Virus record (IMG/VR): IMGVR_UViG_3300009137_000103
Span: 1-37,170 of that record
Direction: 5' to 3' (one strand)
DNA: 37,170 bases
Source of the DNA: a virus
Translations under genes and position numbers: made by a program
Notes under the pieces: generated by a model
Seen by the model: only the letters and a program-made list of their open reading frames with translations
Told to the model about the DNA's origin: nothing
The model's database searches: none
Shown: piece by piece, positions 16,751-24,726 of the stretch
Numbering within the stretch: the first letter of the stretch is position 1
Layout: every line of letters starts with the position of its first letter

Positions 16751-17692
16751 TTAGCTGAGGTCGATCCGCTTCGCGGCGATGGTGCTGGTTTGTGCGATGT
16801 GTTCGCTCCAATCGATCACGTGCGCGTCGTAGAAGCCCGAGGGCGCCATCCACGAACGCACCGATTGCACTCCACCCGGCCCGACGGTGAAGTTCTTGAA
16901 TGCGCTCGGATCGTACTGCGTGGGACTGGGCAGGGCGTAGGTGACGAGCACCTGGCCGGCCAACAAACGCGCTTTGCTCTTCGCCTGGCCAAGGGCCGCG
17001 GCGTTGTAGGTAATGGCGTAAGCGGCCACGTCCACCGGAATAGCCAGGATACTGATGAGCTGTTCGAGTGTGATGCCGCCGACCTGCACGCCCACTGCGC
17101 GGGCTTTGGTCTTGGGATGATTGCGCAGCGTGCGCCAGGCCGTGAGGCTCATGGTGACCTTGATCCCTTCAGTACTGCCGCAAGCGGTCGCCAGGTCATC
17201 GATGATCTTGTCGAGCTGATCGATCGGATCAACGTCCGGATTGCTCCAGACACCGATCGGCGCGGCTTCGGCCGTGAGCGCCGCGAGCACGATGTCGCAC
17301 ACATTGCGGACATGGCTGAGCGCGGTGACGTTGAGGAGGGCGCGGATTTTCCCTTCATCAAGCAACTGTTGGCTGACCGGGTTGTCTGGGCCGGCCTGGT
17401 TGCGTTCTTCCTTATCGACGGTGACTTCCAGCGCCTGCGGTTTGCAGTTGTAAAACGCGTCAGTGGCCGTGAACTCGATGCGTTTGGCTTCGCCGCCCAG
17501 AGCGCGTGCGGTGGCGTAGGTTTGGAAGGAATTGAGGTCGTCGAACTTTTTGTATTGGCCGGTCGAGCCGCCCACGGTGACGGTGGGGGCGAGCCGCTCG
17601 GCCAGTTCCATCGTCCGGCGCAGATCGTTCATGTGCCCCTGCGCGAACGTGGTGAGCTGCTGATTCATTGTTGCGGTAGCTTCTCGTGGCAT
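16751..17692 (-). CDS. Major capsid protein
   Basis: A 313-aa protein. It sits after the gpI-like protease and decoration genes, the place of Mu gene T. The pattern of a helical N-terminal region (about residues 10-35), a strand-rich E-loop-like segment (TGQYKKFDDLNSF), and a long mixed domain with AVGVQVGGITLEQLISILAIPV fits an HK97-fold capsid protein of Mu-like phages. There is no signal peptide. An internal start (residue 9, MNQQLTTF) is possible because neither start has a strong ribosome site. Confidence 0.75.
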   Translation of the reverse strand: MPREATATMNQQLTTFAQGHMNDLRRTMELAERLAPTVTVGGSTGQYKKFDDLNSFQTYATARALGGEAKRIEFTATDAFYNCKPQALEVTVDKEERNQAGPDNPVSQQLLDEGKIRALLNVTALSHVRNVCDIVLAALTAEAAPIGVWSNPDVDPIDQLDKIIDDLATACGSTEGIKVTMSLTAWRTLRNHPKTKARAVGVQVGGITLEQLISILAIPVDVAAYAITYNAAALGQAKSKARLLAGQVLVTYALPSPTQYDPSAFKNFTVGPGGVQSVRSWMAPSGFYDAHVIDWSEHIAQTSTIAAKRIDLS

Positions 17693-17732
17693 AATTATTT
17701 GTTGGTTGCTGGTTGCGTGTTGCTGGTGGGGG

Positions 17733-18125
17733 TTACGGCAGGATCATGGGGGCAAATGTCGCCGCTTCGAACAGATCGCCGGCCGCGGCGGCTTCGAGGG
17801 CCACGCCCACAACTACGCGCGCGGTGCCGGCTCCTTCATCGGCCACGACAGTGCCGTCGTTCTTTTGCTCGAGCCGATCGAATTGCGAGATCGCGCCGCC
17901 GGCTTTGAGCCGGACCGCGCCCGGTAATGCGCCGAGGATGCCGACGCTGGAGTTTTTCGCCGCCGCCGCGGCGTCGAGGATGACGCCAAAGGCCGGGACG
18001 GTTTTTGAATCGTTGAGCGCATGGACGCCGGCAGCGGCCTTGATCAGGTAGCCTTGCTTGTCGGCGTAATTGACGCCCGTGACGGGCACGACCGCGTCTT
18101 GTCTTGTGAATAGTGCAGAGCCCAT
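17733..18125 (-). CDS. Capsid decoration protein-like, 130 aa
   Basis: The start is taken at MGSALFTRQDAVVPVTG. It is an Ala/Gly/Val-rich beta protein of 130 aa between the protease/scaffold and the capsid gene, where many Mu-like and lambda-like phages carry a small head decoration or stabilising protein (gpD or DUF2190 type). The sequence is consistent (GVALEAAAAGDLFEA near the end is typical of DUF2190-like proteins), but the family is inferred. Confidence 0.6.
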   Translation of the reverse strand: MGSALFTRQDAVVPVTGVNYADKQGYLIKAAAGVHALNDSKTVPAFGVILDAAAAAKNSSVGILGALPGAVRLKAGGAISQFDRLEQKNDGTVVADEGAGTARVVVGVALEAAAAGDLFEAATFAPMILP

Positions 18126-18156
18126 AATCGTTTTGTTGGTTACTGGTTGCGGGTTG

Positions 18157-18678
18157 TTAGTTGGCTGGAATGCCGAACAGCTCCGGTTTGTCGCGGCGGA
18201 TGGCGTTCCAAGCATCGTCGTAAGAGCAGCGGTTGCGGAGTTGATACTCGCGCACGGCGCTTTCGCGTTCCTTGGCGGTCTTGGCTTCCTCCGGTTGAGT
18301 CGAGTCCCCAGGCGGTTTGCTATCGGCGCGATTGAGCAGCGCCTTGTCGGCTTTGTTCTTGTCGCTCGCCATTCCGGGTTTGGCCACGACGTCTTTGAGG
18401 AAGGCGACGCGCTCCTCGCGATTCTTCATCGCGGCGAGCACCGGCTTGAGCCTGGCGCGTTTGCCGTCCTCTTTGATCCCGTGCGTGTCGAGATCGGCAT
18501 CGATCTGCGCAGCGAGGAGTTCGCCGTTGGTTTTCTCCAACTCGGTGACTCGGTTTTTGAGCGGGATCACTTCGGCTTTAAGGCCGTCCCGTTCGGTGAT
18601 GAGCTTTGTCAGTTCCGCGAGGACGGCGTCGTCGCTGGCCTCGGCGGACAGACCCAGTCTTGTGGCTACACTGTTCAT
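18157..18678 (-). CDS. Nested scaffold protein, Mu Z-like internal start
   Basis: An in-frame ATG at 18678 (MNSVATRLGLSAEASDD) is preceded by GAAAGGAACC, a good ribosome site, inside the protease gene. It would give a 173-aa scaffold identical to the protease C-terminus, as with Mu I/Z. The coiled coil at residues 20-65 supports a scaffold role. The product is inferred from the start signal. Confidence 0.6.
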   Translation of the reverse strand: MNSVATRLGLSAEASDDAVLAELTKLITERDGLKAEVIPLKNRVTELEKTNGELLAAQIDADLDTHGIKEDGKRARLKPVLAAMKNREERVAFLKDVVAKPGMASDKNKADKALLNRADSKPPGDSTQPEEAKTAKERESAVREYQLRNRCSYDDAWNAIRRDKPELFGIPAN

Positions 18679-19218
18679 GGTTCCTTTCGGTTTGTTGTGT
18701 CGGGGTGACTGCGTCCTGTCGGGGGCTGGTGGCCCGTCCGGCGAGGACCGATTGCTGAGAGGCACCATGCCTCTCAAATTGGGTGTGTTCGTGAGTCCGG
18801 CGCTGTCCAGGCGCAATGGCCGGAGCCGATCTTTGCCGAGCGATTCGGTATCCCGCGGGAGCCAGACCGGTGAGAGAAACCGATAGCGTTTGTTCTTCAC
18901 CGCGGCTTCGCCAAGGTCGGTCCATTCGACCCGGCCCCAGAGACCGTCCTCGCGTTTCTGGACTTCAGCGAGCCAACCAAACGCTTCGCTGCTCCGGTCC
19001 AGCTCGTAGCTCCAATGTTCCTGGTCGATCAGGAGTTTGGGTCGGAAATTGTTTACCATCGCTTCGAGCGCACGATCGTCCAGGATCTGGATGCGCGTGG
19101 TCACTTTGCCGGCCGTGTTCTTTTCCCGGAGCGGATACTCGCCAAGTGGAACCAGGTGATACCAATTGTCGGCCGGGAGCGACCCATCGCGGTTGAGTAG
19201 TGGCGTGAGATTATTCAT
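18157..19218 (-). CDS. Mu gpI-like prohead protease with C-terminal scaffold
   Basis: A 353-aa protein. The N-terminal 170 residues hold the protease: LLIDQEHWSYE near residue 60 is the Asp-x-Glu-His type motif of the gpI family, followed by GLWGRVEWTDLG and a conserved RYRFLSPVW. The C-terminal half (from about residue 181) is a charged coiled-coil scaffold ending in an Ala/Lys-rich tail. In Mu the I gene encodes both protease and, from an internal start, the scaffold Z; the same layout is seen here. Cleavage of scaffold and capsid during head assembly is the known role. Confidence 0.8.
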   Translation of the reverse strand: MNNLTPLLNRDGSLPADNWYHLVPLGEYPLREKNTAGKVTTRIQILDDRALEAMVNNFRPKLLIDQEHWSYELDRSSEAFGWLAEVQKREDGLWGRVEWTDLGEAAVKNKRYRFLSPVWLPRDTESLGKDRLRPLRLDSAGLTNTPNLRGMVPLSNRSSPDGPPAPDRTQSPRHNKPKGTMNSVATRLGLSAEASDDAVLAELTKLITERDGLKAEVIPLKNRVTELEKTNGELLAAQIDADLDTHGIKEDGKRARLKPVLAAMKNREERVAFLKDVVAKPGMASDKNKADKALLNRADSKPPGDSTQPEEAKTAKERESAVREYQLRNRCSYDDAWNAIRRDKPELFGIPAN

Positions 19219-19288
19219 TATGCTCCTTTCTCTGCGTTGATCGGACTTAACGCGGAGGCGCGGAGAACGCGGAGTTGCGCGGAGTGGG
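19219..19288. repeat. Short spacer with GCGGAG direct repeats
   Basis: Seventy bases between portal and protease genes hold ACGCGGAGGCGCGGAGAACGC, several overlapping GCGGAG units. It has the look of a decayed repeat related to R2. No gene. Confidence 0.5.
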
Positions 19289-20899
19289 TCATATCAGAGT
19301 TGTTTTCTTGCGCAGTTCATCGACCACAGCGCCGGTCATGGCGTCGGCCATCATTTCCTGGAGCGCTTGCGCGTACTCGGGCCGGGCGCGGACCTGGTCG
19401 GCCAAATCCGGCACGTCTTTGAGGAGTTGCTGCAGCTCGCGTTGGAGTTGGGCGGGATCATCGATCTGCAGCAGGGTATCCAGACGCTGCAGGATGGGTT
19501 GCAGACTGGTTGCGCGGGCGCGGAAAACTTTTTGGAGCGCGGGTCTGCTCACAGAGCCGCGCTCCGCTCGGTTGCGTAGTCCCAGTGTTGCAGGCGAGTC
19601 GCCTGCAACGGCGGGCGGGTCGCCCGCGCTACCCAAGAGGATCTGCGGCTTCAGCTCGAGGGTGTAACCGGTCTTCTCGGATAATTCCGCAGCATCGCGT
19701 TGATAGCCGGCCTGGGCAAGCGTGAGGGTGTTGTCCGCTTCCTCTTTCACGTCCGCTTCGTCGCGCGGACGCAGATGGAAGTACGCCAGCGCCGGTTCGC
19801 CCGAATGCTCGCGCGCCAGGATATCGGCGTCGAATTGGGCCTGGAACACTTCGTTGATCTCGGCGGCTTCGCCTTCGGCGATGTCGTCGAACGTGTCTTC
19901 GTGCGCGCCGCCGGCCAATGTGCCGCTGCCGCTCTCAGTGAGCATCGTCAGCTTGCCGCCTGTGCCGGCCAGCACCAGCTCTTCGTCCTGGTAGCGGATA
20001 TGGTCGCGGAACGGATTGATGCCGCGCGGTTGATCGTTGGGCTTGTAATCGCTGCCGGCCGGCAACGCGCCGCTGCCGCCGCTGGCGATACGGGAAGCGG
20101 CATCTTCGTAATCTTTTTCTTTGCCTTGCTGGATGTTGCCGGGCATCACGACCACGCCGCTGGGGATCCCATAGATCTCGATGAAGGCGTCCCAGTCTTT
20201 TTGGGAGAGGTTCTTGCGCAGGTAACAGAACAGTCCGATCTCGTCGATGGGCATGTCGCACTCGCGAATGATGAAGCCGGCCGGGTCGATGACCTGGCCT
20301 TTAAGCACGTCGAATGTGACCTGGCGACTGTCCTTGTTGTACGCCCATGGCCCGTAAAGGCCGTCGCGGACCCAGGTCCATTGATCGAGCGGCTCGAGGT
20401 GCATCACGTCGCCGTCCGGGCTGCGCTGCTTTTGGAGGTGGCTGAAGCCGCGGAACTCGGCCAGGGCAAGAAACGCGATCGCGCCACGGAGGTTGTCCAG
20501 GGCATCGTAGGCGGCGCGGAGGGTTTGTTTCTGGGCATCGGCCTGGGCCTGGGTGGCGCCGGGGGGCAGCTCGGCCACGGTCTTGATGTCCCAATCCAGC
20601 TTTTGCAGGGCGGCCCGGCGCCGGATGATCAGGGCGCGGTGGGTCGCGTTGCGTTTCTCGACAAGGCGGAAAAGCCATTGGAGATCAGCGAATTCACCGC
20701 GTTGGCCGGCTTCCAGGAGGCTCACCGAGCGGGCGACGGTCAGGCCGCGGAGCGGGTTGTACCATTCGCGCCACCGGTTTGTTCCCCGGACCAGCCGCTC
20801 CATATCCACTGCGGTGCCGGGCAAAGCGGCCTGGACGCGGTTCAGGAGCGGCCAGGCGGCGCTGACCAGGGCGGTGCGGAGGTTGCGGAAAAGGGTCAT
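19289..20899 (-). CDS. Portal protein, DUF935 (Mu gp29) type
   Basis: A 536-aa protein. The order NRWREWYNPLRGLT (residue 40), RNATHRALIIRRRAAL (residue 84), LDWDIK and GVVVMPGNIQQG (residue 250) followed by INPFRDHIRYQDEELVLAGTGG is characteristic of DUF935 portal proteins, which form the dodecameric DNA gateway and dock terminase. It is coupled by ATGA to the zinc-ribbon gene upstream. R5 and R4 repeats (19534-19635) are inserted in frame near residue 425-455, in the C-terminal region after the core, adding about 35 residues. Confidence 0.85.
   Translation of the reverse strand: MTLFRNLRTALVSAAWPLLNRVQAALPGTAVDMERLVRGTNRWREWYNPLRGLTVARSVSLLEAGQRGEFADLQWLFRLVEKRNATHRALIIRRRAALQKLDWDIKTVAELPPGATQAQADAQKQTLRAAYDALDNLRGAIAFLALAEFRGFSHLQKQRSPDGDVMHLEPLDQWTWVRDGLYGPWAYNKDSRQVTFDVLKGQVIDPAGFIIRECDMPIDEIGLFCYLRKNLSQKDWDAFIEIYGIPSGVVVMPGNIQQGKEKDYEDAASRIASGGSGALPAGSDYKPNDQPRGINPFRDHIRYQDEELVLAGTGGKLTMLTESGSGTLAGGAHEDTFDDIAEGEAAEINEVFQAQFDADILAREHSGEPALAYFHLRPRDEADVKEEADNTLTLAQAGYQRDAAELSEKTGYTLELKPQILLGSAGDPPAVAGDSPATLGLRNRAERGSVSRPALQKVFRARATSLQPILQRLDTLLQIDDPAQLQRELQQLLKDVPDLADQVRARPEYAQALQEMMADAMTGAVVDELRKKTTLI
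19534..19635. repeat. R4 and R5 repeats inserted in frame in portal gene
   Basis: An R4 half element (19534-19565) and an R5 element (19588-19635) lie side by side. On the minus strand they encode GSAGDPPAVAGDSPATL and RAERGSVSRPAL, with no stop and no frameshift. Confidence 0.85.
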
Positions 20900-21336
20900 A
20901 AAGGTGCTTCCGGCATCTTGCCGGAAGAAGAATTGAGTGCAGCCCCGACATCCGATGTCGGGGCAGCACCTTGGGGGTGCGGGCTCAAGGGCGGGGGGCT
21001 ATGGTCATCCGTCCTTAGCGTAAGAATGCCTGTAAAGGCCGTGCCGCGCGCAAATTTAGCCCTTCCCGTCGAGCCTGTGACCAAGGAATCGGATATGGGC
21101 GGGTGGTCCTTTTTCCAGCGCCTGGTCCGGCACAAGTTCCCGCAAAATGCGGCTCCCGGAGTTTTTGGAATGAATCGATGGCCGCATTCGACGCAGTTCC
21201 TTGGGCCTGGGCGGAACTGGCGCGGCCGTCTCAGGGTCCATGCTTGGACCCGGCAATCATCCGAGCAAAATCGTTTTGTCGCGCGCTTCGGCGTGAAGGC
21301 CGTTCCGCAGACCGGGCATGGGATCGGTTGCTTCAT
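20896..21336 (-). CDS. Double zinc-ribbon protein between TerL and portal
   Basis: A 146-aa protein. Two Cys4 units are clear: CPVCGTAF...RFCSDDC (residues 7-28) and CVECGHRF...AAFCGNLC (residues 48-69), each CxxC-x12-CxxxC, typical of small zinc-binding proteins. The C-terminal 60 residues are Pro/Ser-rich and run through an R3 repeat in frame (APTSDVGAAL). It overlaps TerL (ATGA) and portal (ATGA), so it belongs to the packaging operon and may bind DNA or aid terminase. Function not known. Confidence 0.65.
   Translation of the reverse strand: MKQPIPCPVCGTAFTPKRATKRFCSDDCRVQAWTLRRPRQFRPGPRNCVECGHRFIPKTPGAAFCGNLCRTRRWKKDHPPISDSLVTGSTGRAKFARGTAFTGILTLRTDDHSPPPLSPHPQGAAPTSDVGAALNSSSGKMPEAPL
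20943..20963. repeat. R3 palindrome inside zinc-ribbon gene
   Basis: A 21-bp R3 palindrome with the CAGCACCTTG tail, inserted in frame in the C-terminal part of the zinc-ribbon gene. Confidence 0.85.
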
Positions 21337-22829
21337 CCCGCCAAACTCCTTTCACGGCGCTCGGCGAGCACCTGGTTGCGATGGCTGTCCGGCACGATGA
21401 TCCGGCCGATCGCCGACGGGAAACTGCCGGCATGAACGCATAGCGCCAGGCCGTTGGTCCGATCGGCGTGGCCATCCTCGGATTGCGGCGCGCGATAGGT
21501 GACGCTGCCCGCCGCGGTAACGACCCGCTGCATGCTGTGCAGGTCTTCACGCACCAGGCGGTTGATCGGGATCCGAAGCTTGCGGCTCTCGAAGGCCATC
21601 TTGAGTTTGGGGAAAATCTGCAGCTTGAATTGGTTGGTCATCACGCACAGCTCGATCTTGCCGAACAGGTCCGCATCCGGTTTCCATTCGCCGAATTCCT
21701 TGACCAGGTAATCGCCCATACCGATGCCCGGCCCGGTATAATCGAGCGCAACACGCCGCGCTTTGCGGATGCGCGGGCGGAGGTTGTCGATCTGGTCCGG
21801 GGTGCTCATGTTTTGCAGCTCGAGCACTTCGCGTGTGGCCTGCACGTCGCCGATCATTTCGGCAGCCCAGGAGACGGTGAGGTTTTTCTTGCGGCCGTAA
21901 TCGATGCCCAGGTCAACCGGGAAAGGCGTGGTCGATTCCCAAAATTCGGCTGGCGCGGCCGTGTGCGCCTCCGGACTTTCGCACAGGGCAATCAGGTCAT
22001 AGGGCAACAGAACCGAAGCGGCATCGAGGAATTGACATTCGAATTCCTGCGCCCAGCCGTCGGGATCATTGAGCGCTTCCTTGAGCTCCTCGATATTGAC
22101 GGGCAAGCCTTCCTGCACGGCGCGATAAATATCCACGTAATGACAGCTCCATTTGGCTTTGGGCTGTTGATAGTTCTTGCTCCAGAGTTCATGGAACTTG
22201 TTGCCGATGCCGTTCGGGGTCGAGATGAGCCGGACCCGTTTGACCCCGCCGCGGAGCGGGTTGGTGATGCTGGGCAGGATCGCGCGCCAGGTGGCATCCG
22301 GATTTTCGAAGAAGGCAAATTCGGTGAGCAAAATGTTAGCGGAGAAACCGCGCACGGTGTCGGGCTTGCCGGGCACGGCAATGACGCGCGAACCGTGCGG
22401 GAAAATGATGGTGCCGGATTTGAGCAGGGCCTCGGCGCTCTTGGTTTCGCGTTCTTCGAGCACATCGGCAATGGTCAGTTTGTAGGCTTCAGCCCAGTCT
22501 TTCCATTTGTTGAGTGACTCGAGGGCCTGGCGTTCGGAGGGGGCGCCGATGAGCCAATCGACTTTGTTGTTGTCCAGCTCGTGCTGGACGCAATCGCGGA
22601 TGCCTTCTTCGCCGCTGGAGAAGTCTTTGCCGACCTGGCGGCTCATGAGGCCGATCTTCCAGCGGGCATCGTCATCGGCCCAGGAGCGCTGGTAGGGCAG
22701 AAGCAGACCCCGACATCCGATGATGTCGGGGCGCTCCGGAGCGGGACCGGCGGGGCCGGCATTGGGGCTGTGCGCATCAGCCTTTCTGCCGGTCCCACCG
22801 TCAGTGTCGCTTGTTGAAAATGTGTCCAT
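21333..22829 (-). CDS. Terminase large subunit (TerL), Mu gp28-like
   Basis: A 498-aa protein. The ATG overlaps the last base of the small subunit stop (TAATG). The ATPase core begins near LLPYQRSWADDD (residue 43), with a Walker A-like SRQVGKD (residues 63-69), a Walker B-like ILLTEFAFF, and a coupling segment RVRLISTPNG. The nuclease part has VDLGIDYGRKKN and a late Asp-rich block. It packages DNA by headful-type translocation and cleavage. The N-terminal 42 residues are low complexity and contain an R3 repeat in frame. Confidence 0.85.
   Translation of the reverse strand: MDTFSTSDTDGGTGRKADAHSPNAGPAGPAPERPDIIGCRGLLLPYQRSWADDDARWKIGLMSRQVGKDFSSGEEGIRDCVQHELDNNKVDWLIGAPSERQALESLNKWKDWAEAYKLTIADVLEERETKSAEALLKSGTIIFPHGSRVIAVPGKPDTVRGFSANILLTEFAFFENPDATWRAILPSITNPLRGGVKRVRLISTPNGIGNKFHELWSKNYQQPKAKWSCHYVDIYRAVQEGLPVNIEELKEALNDPDGWAQEFECQFLDAASVLLPYDLIALCESPEAHTAAPAEFWESTTPFPVDLGIDYGRKKNLTVSWAAEMIGDVQATREVLELQNMSTPDQIDNLRPRIRKARRVALDYTGPGIGMGDYLVKEFGEWKPDADLFGKIELCVMTNQFKLQIFPKLKMAFESRKLRIPINRLVREDLHSMQRVVTAAGSVTYRAPQSEDGHADRTNGLALCVHAGSFPSAIGRIIVPDSHRNQVLAERRERSLAG
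22708..22731. repeat. R3 palindrome inside TerL N-terminus
   Basis: A 24-bp R3 copy with an extra GAT in the centre. It encodes RPDIIGCRG just before the conserved ATPase core of TerL. Confidence 0.85.
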
Positions 22830-23374
22830 TAGCTCATGCCGAAGATGGCGCGCAGGCGATGTTGTTTCTCTTCGGGCGAAAGTGCCTTGTCGCTGATGGT
22901 CACCTCGGCTTCCTCGGCCTGCCTGGCTTTCTGTTCCAGTATCGCCACACGGCGTTCTTCCAGGTGCCGGTCGGCGCGTTGCTCCTGCACTTTCAGATAG
23001 GTCATCACCGGGGTCATGGCTTTGGTGGCGACCTTGAGCAGTTCCGGGTTGGCTGTGGCCTGCAGGCTCAGTTGCATGATCAAGACCCGATGCAGTTTGA
23101 TCAGCGTCTCCACTTCCGGCGGCGCGTCCTTGGCGAATTGTTTCTCGACCCGTTTCACGGCCTGAGCGCCCGTAGCGATCTTCTCCAGGACGCGGTCCTG
23201 AAGGCGTTGTTGCTGGCGTTTCTCCCACCAGTCCGACAGCAGCGAGGGCGAGACTGAGAGCGAGTAAAGATTCTGCAAGCGGGCGCGGGCATCGTCCAGG
23301 GTGAGGTTGTCGGCGAACCAGCGCTCCAGCTCCGCGCTGTACGGATCGAGCTTGGATTTTTTCTGTTTGCGCAT
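22829..23374 (-). CDS. Terminase small subunit, DUF3486 (Mu gp27)-like
   Basis: A 181-aa highly charged helical protein starting MRKQKKSKLDPYSAELERWF. The helix-turn-helix-like start (LTLDDARARLQNLYSLSVSPSLLSDWW) and long coiled coil follow the DUF3486 layout, where Mu gp27 recognises DNA for packaging. It lies directly before TerL with a one-base overlap. An R1 repeat separates it from the gene upstream. Confidence 0.75.
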   Translation of the reverse strand: MRKQKKSKLDPYSAELERWFADNLTLDDARARLQNLYSLSVSPSLLSDWWEKRQQQRLQDRVLEKIATGAQAVKRVEKQFAKDAPPEVETLIKLHRVLIMQLSLQATANPELLKVATKAMTPVMTYLKVQEQRADRHLEERRVAILEQKARQAEEAEVTISDKALSPEEKQHRLRAIFGMS

Positions 23375-23383
23375 TCACTGAGG

Positions 23384-23455
23384 CTTTACGCGAAGGGTCG
23401 CGAATGGCCGCGGATTTCCCAGATTCGCGTTCCTTAGCGTTAATTCGCGTAAAAA
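23384..23455. repeat. R1 palindromic repeat, copy e
   Basis: A full-length R1 element of about 72 bp, in the spacer between terminase small subunit and the 85-aa gene. Confidence 0.85.
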
Positions 23456-23457
23456 GT

Positions 23458-23715
23458 TCACAGTTGCTTGGCTTTGTGCTGGCCCTTGGGCGTCAGGGTC
23501 CAGCTCTGGTCTTTGGTCATTGAATCTTCGGTGCCGTGGATCCATCCGTTCAGCGATTGCTCGCGGATCGCCGCGTTGATGTCCCCTTCGGGCGGCGGAC
23601 TCGGTTGCATGGCGGCGCGCACGGCCTGGAGCAACGCTGCGTCCGGCAGCGGCACGCCATCGGCCGCTTCCAACGCGCGCAGGATGAATTGTTTGATCTC
23701 GGATTTGCGGCTCAT
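23458..23715 (-). CDS. Small protein with winged-helix-like layout, 85 aa
   Basis: An 85-aa protein: MSRKSEIKQFILRALEAADG then a second helix (DAALLQAVRAAM) and a C-terminal beta hairpin (DQSWTLTPKGQHKA) like a winged-helix wing. It lies between the receiver gene and terminase small subunit, where Mu has gp26. It may bind DNA. It is bounded by two R1 repeats. No family is certain. Confidence 0.55.
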   Translation of the reverse strand: MSRKSEIKQFILRALEAADGVPLPDAALLQAVRAAMQPSPPPEGDINAAIREQSLNGWIHGTEDSMTKDQSWTLTPKGQHKAKQL

Positions 23716-23722
23716 GCGGGGG

Positions 23723-23795
23723 CTTTACGCGAATTATCGCGAATTTCCGCGACCGGTCCTAATTGGTCTTCATTCGCGTGAATTCGCATAAAAAA
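23723..23795. repeat. R1 palindromic repeat, copy f
   Basis: A slightly diverged R1 element (end TTCGCATAAA instead of TTCGCGTAAA) between the 85-aa gene and the receiver gene. Confidence 0.8.
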
Positions 23796-23810
23796 GTCCG
23801 GAGTGAAAGT

Positions 23811-24263
23811 TCATGGGGTGTGATGGTTTGAGCGGCTCATTTGGGCGGTGTCATGGGCGATCCGGGCGGCTTGCTTCAGGTTCAGCAGACTTTGCTTGTG
23901 CAATACTGCCCGGCTGATGGCGCCGAACATTTGTTCGCCATCCCGATCGTCGCGGCCTTTGACCAGGTACCCGGAGGCGCCTTCAAGGATATGCTGGGCC
24001 ACGGCGCCGGGTCCGTCCCGTCCGGTGATGATCACGATCGAGGCCGCGCGCGTGATGGTGGAAAAGGTCTTGAGTGTCTCGCTCCACTTCGAGTCCGGCA
24101 AAGATAGATCCAGCAGGATGCACCAGTAACTTTTGCTGAGGGCTTCGTTGATCCCTTCGGCGAGCGTGCCGACTGCGTCCATGATACAGAACGGCGCCAG
24201 GCGCTCCTGCAATGCCTCGCGGTAAAGCGGGTCGTCTTCGATCAGTAAAACGCGTTCTCTCAT
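23811..24263 (-). CDS. Stand-alone response-regulator receiver protein
   Basis: A 150-aa single receiver domain. It has the acidic pair in LLIEDDPLY, phospho-acceptor D52 in LLDLSLPDS, a Thr in IITGRDG and the Lys in GYLVKGRD. About 30 residues of helical tail with no output domain follow. The start MRERVLLIED overlaps the upstream gene by ATGA, so it belongs to the late unit. It may take phosphate from the hybrid kinase at 4187-5686 or from host kinases. Such single-domain receivers act by binding partners. The fit is very good for the family and unexpected for a phage. Confidence 0.9.
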   Translation of the reverse strand: MRERVLLIEDDPLYREALQERLAPFCIMDAVGTLAEGINEALSKSYWCILLDLSLPDSKWSETLKTFSTITRAASIVIITGRDGPGAVAQHILEGASGYLVKGRDDRDGEQMFGAISRAVLHKQSLLNLKQAARIAHDTAQMSRSNHHTP

Positions 24264-24616
24264 TTGCGCCGGCTCATCTCGATGCGGGTCAAATGCACGA
24301 GCACTTCGCTGATGCGGGTATGGAGTTTCTCCGCCCGCGCCTCGGCGGCGGCATTGGTAATTTCCTTGTCGTGCGCGAGCTCGCGCCGAACCTCGACAAC
24401 CGATTCGCGCAGCTCGCCGGCCAGCCCATCGACTTCCTCGCGCACCTCCTTCCATTCGCTGCGGGTGACGTAATCGCCTTTGACCTGGTACGTGTCCCGT
24501 GGCGGCGGGTGTTCTTTGAACCGATCGAGCAGGCGCATGACCTGGTTGATGCCCATGACGACCCCGACCAGGCATCCGAGCCAGCCAGCCAATTCCAGTG
24601 GTGTGGGTGTGGGCAT
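24260..24616 (-). CDS. Membrane-anchored coiled-coil protein, Mu gp25/DUF2730-like
   Basis: A 118-aa protein with one N-terminal membrane segment (LAGWLGCLVGVVMGINQVM, residues 9-27) and then a long charged helix (residues 50-118). The layout fits DUF2730 proteins such as Mu gp25 and also resembles inner-membrane spanins. It is followed by the receiver gene with ATGA overlap. I favour the gp25-like call by position. Confidence 0.6.
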   Translation of the reverse strand: MPTPTPLELAGWLGCLVGVVMGINQVMRLLDRFKEHPPPRDTYQVKGDYVTRSEWKEVREEVDGLAGELRESVVEVRRELAHDKEITNAAAEARAEKLHTRISEVLVHLTRIEMSRRK

Positions 24617-24628
24617 TCAAACGGGTAG

Positions 24629-24665
24629 CGATTCGCGTTCCTTAGCGGTAATTCGCGTAAAAAGG
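24629..24665. repeat. R1 right half
   Basis: Only the right part of an R1 element (GATTCGCGTTCCTTAGCG to TTCGCGTAAA) remains, upstream of the coiled-coil gene. Confidence 0.75.
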
Positions 24666-24726
24666 TCCCCTCCGCCAGTGATGTTCTCACCCCATTTCCG
24701 GCGGAGTCGCGTTGCGCTTTGGGAAA

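Noticed and set aside
19700-21400. Long plus-strand frame of 566 codons
   Set aside because: Antisense to portal and zinc-ribbon genes, whose families are recognisable on the minus strand.
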